A stretch of DNA of 64,000 nt, from NCBI GenBank assembly GCA_963693285.1, contig OY848917.1, positions 2,482,501 through 2,546,500 on the forward strand, written 5' to 3'. The translations under genes and the position numbers were made by a program. The notes below the pieces were generated by a model that was not told the DNA's origin, searched no databases, and was given only the letters and a program-made list of their open reading frames with translations. Each line of letters begins with the position of its first letter. The stretch's first letter is position 1. Shown piece by piece: positions 57,632 through 64,000 of the stretch. Source of the DNA: Xestospongia muta (Eukaryota > Porifera > Demospongiae > Haplosclerida > Petrosiidae).

Positions 57632-60600
57632 CTATAAAAGGTCATTTCTTTTAAGACAGAACTCGATATGTCTCTTGAATCTCTGTTTTTCATTGATAGG
57701 ATATGATTTCCCACATTTTTGACACTTAAAGTTAGGTTCATAAGGGAGTAAATTATTACCAACTTCATCAAGTACTTCGGTAGTAGTCGGACGCTTCATC
57801 ATTTCATGAGAATCTTGTCTTAAAACTTCTTCTGTGGTTTGTATTAGACTGTTACTACTTGTGCTATAATTTTTATCTTCATTTTCTACTTCTGCAGAAG
57901 CCTCTTCCATAAAGTGACGCATTTTAGGTTTATAAACTCCTTGGTGTTCCATTTGTTTCTTCTTAGCTTTCTCTACCTCTTGTAATGCTTCATTGGCTAA
58001 ATATTCTTTTCTCTTTCTTTGTTCTTCTAATTGTTTAAGTCTGTCCTTTTCTTGCCAGTGCAGTTGTTGCACATCATGTTCTCTCTGTCGTTCAACTTGC
58101 CAAACAAATTGCTGACAGATAGTCACTTGAGGACGATCGTAACTACTACTGTTGCTCTGAAGTGAGCTTGTTAAACCAGGTGGAGTAGGTGCAACATCCA
58201 GTATTCTGAGATACACTGGCGGTAAAGTGGACATCAGTTTTGATAGTTGGTTATTTGCTTGCTCAAGTTTTTTTTCAATATTCTAAATATTTGTGAGAAA
58301 ATATTTAATAATAGCAAAGTATATCCTGTACATTTCTAGTAAAATATTCCCGTAAAGGCAGATTATAACAAAAAATGGGAATTTTGAAAAATAATCACAA
58401 TGCTAAGTAAACAATGAACTGACTGCCATTTCTAAGGAAGTAGGTGGGATGAACATATCCAGTTGTGTGCTAACAGTTAATGTTGTTTTCAAAAGCTCAA
58501 TTTCTACAGAAGAATATATTAAATACAATTCACAGTCTACTTATTTTTTTCCTTATTTTCAGGAAACAATATACACAAGTATAACTTTCTCTGGTTACAT
58601 TGGCTAACACACCAAAACATTTTAGCTCACTTGGTATATCTTTAATAAATGTAGCAAATGCTTGTCAAAAACACAGTACACATTATAGATGTTTGATGCT
58701 CTTTCCTCTTCATACATGTACTTTATGCAGTGTTAAATAATACGGTCTTTGTGAAAACTAAACTACTGTAGAGTATTATCTTACTTGACACATTGTGCTT
58801 TGTTTGGAAGGGTTAAAAGATATATATTTATTTGTTGCATATACTGGGAGTAGATGGTGGAAAATTTTTTTATTTAAACATATGGTTTTTTAGGAAATTT
58901 TTTCAGGGAGGGGCTAACCAATGTTTCAAGAAATAGAGGGGGGCGTAGGTTGGAGCTAAAATACATAAAATAAAAATTAATGTACTTTGCTGCAAGCTCA
59001 AGGGGGGAGGGACAAAATCATTTGCAGGGAGGGCAAAATGCCCCCTCAAACATCCTAAAAAAACATGAAACATCTCATTATTATCATGGTTGTTTCAATT
59101 AACACTTAACAAATAACTGTTAAATAAACATTTACTGTTAGTTAGCTGTTAGCTGGTTCTTATAGCAAATAATTTCAATTTGTGGATCAATACACTATTG
59201 TTGTTATTAAGTAAACTCACCTTTGTTGCTTCAATTTCAGAGAATAACTTTGCCACTTTCCTCTGTAACTCAGACACCTAGAAGGAGGAGGCATACACTT
59301 GATTTAAGACACACTTGTTTAAAGGCTAATGTAAATCTGAATAACTAAAAATATACTATTAATATGGAGTATACTGAGTAATGAACTTTTCCGTCAATAG
59401 AAAGCGAAGATTTTAATTGTCCAAGTAATCTTACGACTGTTATGATAACATGATAGTTACGTTTGAACATTAGCAAAAGTTTTGGAGTGACTACAGAATA
59501 CTATGCTTATTTATAGAAAACATAAAGCTTGTCCATTGTCATGTTCCTCATTGTAGGCATAAATTAAATTCGTTGACTGTGATATGTGCTAAGTAGCTAT
59601 TCATTGCTTTTAATTCTTACTTAAACTAACAAAATGGAGGTAGATATATATCTGTCTATGTAAAAACAACCACAGGCTGGTTTTGAACTGATTTGGATGC
59701 TTGTATTTCTTGTATCATAAACGTAGGTACAGATGTATGTGTGTAGGTCAATGGTGTGTTATAGCATGGCTTTACAGGTCTATATGTGTTCTATAAACCT
59801 GCCAATAAGGTAAATTGTAATAATATTGTCTGAGGGTGATATCTTTTACAATCTGATATAATTTATCATAATATTCATACTAACCTGCCATTATCCCCTT
59901 CATAAAATTAGCATGTGACTATCGAGCAATAACTTTTAAAACTTTGAAGTTGACAAATTATATAACACATAGGGAGACCATCGATAATGACAGAACCAAT
60001 AATATTGTCATGATATCAATATAAACCTGCTACTCTGATGCATTTGAAGAAGGAGGTAGTTATTTAAGCTCTAAGGTTTTATACAATTTAAAATTTAAAT
60101 TATATATATGTGTTATATCAACCCAACACTCCAATTCAATATAAAAAGCCTGAAACATAAATTATGGATATACGCAATTAGCCCAAACAATTAAAGAAGT
60201 CATTTAATACCTACAGCTAATCAATGCTATGTTAGATATTTATAAAGAAGTAATACAAAGTTATTATGAAAAAAGAGGATTGATTACCTGTTGTTGTTTT
60301 CTAGCTAACTCATTTTGTAATTTGGCTAAGCTGGTCTTTAATCTTTCACACTGATGACAGTAAGATTTAACTTGTGAAGTTGGCACCTGTTTCTCTTCAT
60401 CCCACTTGTCAACTTTGTCTCCTTTGCTTACAAACGAAGTCGCCCATTTTTCCAGTTTTGCATTCTGTTCTTGTAACATTTTTACTTTTTTTTGAAGGGC
60501 TTCTATATCCTCATCTTGTGCTTGTTGGCTATTTCTACGAGCCAGAGAATGCTGTCTATCATGGAGTGTTTGGTCCAGTTGTATTTGTAAGTCATATCTA

Positions 60601-62030
60601 ACACTTTGACTTTGAGTTAATTGATCTGTTAGCTCTGAATGAAGCCTTTCTCTGTCCCTTCTCTCTTGTTCAAAGTCTTCTTTATAACCAGCAGCCTACA
60701 AGTAAGTAAAAATTCAAAAAGTACAAAAAATATCAACAATCATTACTTCACAATCTTAGATGTCCAAAATTCAATTTATAAACATTTTAAAATAAATGTT
60801 GGGTTAATACAAGCTTGTGTGGTCCATCTATGGTAAATGGACTCCATGATAATTAAACACCAGAAAATATTAATTCATTTTTTAAGAATTTGTTAAAAAT
60901 GTAGTGACATACCTCTAATCAAACAAGAAATACTAACAAGATAGGAATAACTCTTGTGGCTAAGAGTTGACTTGATTACCACATTACAGTATGGAAGACA
61001 CTAACAAAAGGATTAATTCACAGCCAAAAAACTAGACATCTGATAGCTTTATGGTAGCTAGTTAACTCTATACTTAATATATAATATGGACCATTGGGGT
61101 GACGTGTATGATCCCATAAAAGGTATTTTTATCAAGTTGACAAAAGCAATTCCTTATACATAAATATAGACTACTATTACTCATTGTATTTTATACTTAC
61201 CTCTAGTTTGGCAATTTTTAATTGTTCAGTAAGCTCATCAATTTTCAACTGTTTTTCTTCATCTACTGCAGGATGATTCTCATGTAAAAGATCCATAGTT
61301 TTCTTTAGTTGTTCTTCTAAACCAACTATTATGGCATCCTTTCTGTCAATTTCTGCACTAAGTACTAGCAGCTCCTAAACAAACAATTAGTAGACAGTAT
61401 GCTTTTAATTAGTTTCAATATTTATATAGCACATAATGGTAAGGAAAACAGTTACATTTTGTGTATACTGTAGTCCAATTTTATACATGATTTTAGACAG
61501 GTGCAGTTGAAACAGATGCTGACTAGTTTTTATGAGTCAGGTCTATTGCATAAGAGAAGTGATGTATGTAAATGCAATACTCATACACTGAATGTACTAG
61601 CATATATTAACACTCTAGTAAAACCCATATTGGGATAGAATTATAAATAATTAGAGTCAATAGTCTAGACAACTAATGAACTAACGACTTGAACAAACCA
61701 TTACGTGTGTACATACGTTGTAGATCTGTTAAGATATCCTATTTATCACTACAGAGATCGATAATGAGTTTGGAATAATAAACTGATTGGTAAAAATAAC
61801 ACACCACTATTTGCTGTGTAAGAGATGTGATGTATGTAAATATTTAATCAAACTTAATTTATTTAATTTGTTAAGTCATTTTGAAATAATGTAAAGGTCA
61901 TGCCTGGATATAATTGATTATTTTAAACTGCTGTCAAATATTATAAAGCATGACAGAACTACCAAATACTGCAATCTACCTTATTTTTAGCATCAATAGC
62001 TTTCTTGTAATCTTCAAGATTTTCCGTCAT
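57632..62030 (-). CDS. NEMO/ABIN/optineurin-like protein: UBAN motif, coiled coil, C2HC finger (5 coding exons, about 446 aa)
   Basis: Coding exons, 5' to 3': 62033-61980 (candidate ATG at 62030), 61374-61201, 60695-60288, 59277-59221, 58282-57632 (TAG). All phase 0. At residues about 76-93 it reads GYKEDFEQERRDRERL, matching the UBAN motif (D-F-x-x-E-R-x-x-R-E-x-L) that binds Met1-linked ubiquitin in NEMO, optineurin and ABINs; the Asp-Phe pair is intact. Coiled coil lies on both sides. The C-terminus has CQKC, then HIEFC 14 residues later, a C2HC finger placed like that of NEMO and optineurin. Length is close to NEMO (about 420). Expected role: ubiquitin-sensing scaffold in NF-kB or autophagy signalling. 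Which of the three families is closest cannot be settled by eye. The start is uncertain; a non-coding first exon may lie at 62838-62900. Confidence 0.75.
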
Positions 62031-62033
62031 CGC

Positions 62034-63036
62034 CTAAAATTAGAAAAATAGTTATGTCTTTATCTTAAGAGGATCACTTCATAGTTTCTCAAAACCATTG
62101 GAAGTCAGGCAATAACTGTGGTTCAATTTACTGCTATACATGGATAGAATCTAGTGTTATGTGCTAACAAATTAATCACAAACCCACCCTTTTAAATTAC
62201 CATATTTGGAATCTATATACATATCTACATGTAATATATGACACTAATTGGTTATAAACACTTTCATTGTGCATATGTATTTAAAATAACAAAAAACAGA
62301 TAAAGATGTTGTTCTTCAAAACATTATGTTGTTTGTGAACAAACGACAAACAATTACTCCATATTACACTATCCAATGTCAATATCTAAACACTATTATT
62401 ATTTAAAAAGTGTCAATGAGGAATACTTCAAAATTGAAACATCCATACTACTTCATGAGGCCAGAAAGAGACAACGATTTCTCTAGATTTAGCTGCAGCT
62501 TATAAGTGATGCGCTATAGTTTATATAAATTATTAGTATAGTTTCATTCTTACTTATTTTTACATTAAAAGTCTCCAATTCCTCAGATCCCGTCTTTCAA
62601 GCCACGCCAGCAGGTGTGGTTGATACTGCCCTTTTTACAATCACTAATTAATTTCACTTTTTACAGCATTTTGTAAGTAATGATTATCAATTATAGATAA
62701 CTGTACAAAGTAAGAAAGTGTTTGTTCAGACTACTATGTAAGAGATCATCCCAATGTTGCTATATATGCACATATTATATATAGCTACTGAAATTATAAC
62801 TAGCCATTAGCGACAGCTAAAGTCTGTTCGCATTCACCTTGCCGCCGGAAATTAGTAGTGAGTGAAGTAGTATACATAACACATACCACACCATCACAAA
62901 TGAAATGTTTGTGGTGGGTGATGTTCTTTTAAGTTACACACGTAAAAAAAATTTCTTGCCAAATCTTTAAGTTAGAATTATATCTACATTAAGTTGTAAA
63001 AAATTATTAATAAAATTTGAAATAGTTTATCTAGCA
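62034..63036. other. Upstream region of the UBAN gene and 5' side of the transposon
   Basis: On the minus strand, 62838-62900 ends in CGGCGGCAAG|GTGAAT, a likely splice donor in locally GC-rich DNA, so it is a candidate first exon and promoter. The rest is AT-rich without genes. The left end of the transposon that contains the transposase at 63037 should lie here, but I could not identify a terminal repeat. Confidence 0.4.
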
Positions 63037-64000
63037 ATGGATCAAGGAAGCAGCTCATCTTCCTTCATTAATCAAGACCCACAGCCCATACATAAGGTAG
63101 GTAAGAAACCTGGGAAGGGGGTTAGATTGACATCACAAACCAAATATGTTATTGAAAATGTAAGGCAGTTCTTTGAGAAAGAGAAAAGAAAAGGAAGCTC
63201 AATTAAGAGAGAGAGAATTGTAGAACGTACAGCAGAGGCTACAGGTGTATCAATAAGAAGTGTGCGTAACATTGATAATGAATATATTTCTCAAGAAGAT
63301 TAATTACTGACTCTTGTTAAATGATACACAACATCTAGGGTACGTGTGAATCCAGACTCTTTTAATAAAGAAGTAATAGGACGTACTGTTCATAGCTTTT
63401 ACACACACCAACAATATCTCATATTGACTACTATTTTAGCTAAATTGAAAGAGGATGGAGTTTTTGGAGGTGGTACGTTTTGTCTATGGAAGGTTCTGTG
63501 AGAGTTGGGGTTTTCATACAAGAAATGAGACAATAAACAATATATATATGAACAACATAATATACTGGAACAAAGACACACATACTTGCAAACAATACGT
63601 AAACTAAGAAATGACAACAGGACAATAATCTATACCGACGAAACATGGGTAAACACACATCACTGTAAAGAACATATTTGGGTAGACATTGATGGTAAAG
63701 AAGGATGGAAGGTGCCAAGTGGGAAAGGTCAATGATTGATTGTGGTTCATGCTGGTGGAGTGGAAGGTTGGGTTTCTGGTGCAGACTTGGTTTTTAGATC
63801 TAAGACAAACTCAGCAGACTATCATGATGAAATGAACTCAGAACACTTTATAGAATTGTTTACACAACAGCTAGTTCCAAACATTCCACCTACATCTGTG
63901 ATAGTTTTAGACAATGCTTTGTACCATAACAAACAAAAGGACAAACCTCCAACAACTGCAAACAGAAAAGATGATATTAAAAGATAGTTAGACAAACATA
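63037..64000 (+). pseudogene. Broken DDE transposase (IS630/Tc1-mariner superfamily), partial
   Basis: An intact N-terminal frame at 63037-63303 (MDQGSSSSSFINQDPQPIHK) has a helix-turn-helix-like part (RIVERTAEATGVSIRSVRNI). Shifted frames after it carry the catalytic region: IYTDETWVN (first Asp), WVSGADLVFRSK, and VIVLDNALYHN (second Asp). Stops interrupt it, for example within 63470-63540, at 63734-63736 and near 63985, where KR-stop-LDKH replaces an expected Trp. The third catalytic acid lies beyond the window. TDETWVN and LDNAxYHN are typical of DDE_3-type transposases. Inactive by inspection. Confidence 0.8.

Noticed and set aside
62838..62900. Signal-peptide-like start (MVWYVLCILLHSLL) for the UBAN gene
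   Set aside because: It can be joined in frame, but a secretion signal does not fit a UBAN/zinc-finger cytosolic protein; a non-coding first exon is more likely.
63072..63718. Minus-strand frames across the transposase
   Set aside because: Shadows of the transposase reading frames on the plus strand.

Overview
This is eukaryotic DNA, most likely from a demosponge such as Amphimedon queenslandica. That is inferred from the AT-rich sequence, many short-to-medium GT-AG introns, densely packed genes, a sponge-type multi-pass membrane protein tail, Death-domain and ZU5-type proteins, and many small inverted-repeat elements. No prokaryotic features, rRNA or tRNA genes were seen.

Layout. (1) 1-659 (+): 3' end of a multi-pass membrane protein. 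(2) 2856-52909 (+): a tandem array of seven related loci built mainly of coiled coil. In order they are CC-A (2856-8590), a decayed copy psi-B (9353-12447), DD-1 (16212-22609), CC-ZU5 (23401-32315), CC-C (33165-38312), CC-D (39217-47530) and DD-2 (49149-52909). (3) 54048-62033 (-): two convergent coiled-coil genes. One has an internally duplicated exon pair and an in-frame stop. The other has a UBAN-type ubiquitin-binding motif and a C-terminal C2HC finger, like NEMO/optineurin/ABIN proteins. (4) 63037-64000 (+): a broken DDE transposase running off the window.

The main point of interest is the array. Its members share a coiled-coil body made of phase-0 exons, including paired 16- and 12-residue exons (28 residues, four heptads). 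They differ in what is attached. The N-terminus is either a short coil with a UBAN-like exon (CC-A, CC-C, CC-D; this exon is deleted in CC-ZU5) or a helical domain plus Death domain plus a sponge-type extension (DD-1, DD-2). The C-terminus is a short stop exon (CC-A, CC-C, DD-1), a Ser/Arg-rich tail (CC-D, DD-2), or a ZU5-like domain with a second beta-rich region and a copy of the same helical domain that starts the Death proteins (CC-ZU5). Chimeric junctions can be read inside introns, so unequal crossing-over has been shuffling adaptor modules. With a NEMO/ABIN-like gene next door, the locus looks like a lineage-specific expansion of ubiquitin/Death-type signalling adaptors. Function is inferred, not shown.

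Paralogous introns act as empty-site controls, so several small DNA-transposon insertions can be defined with their target duplications. Exon boundaries were set by eye from splice sites, reading frame and comparison between paralogues; ends may be off by a few bases and first/last non-coding exons are uncertain.
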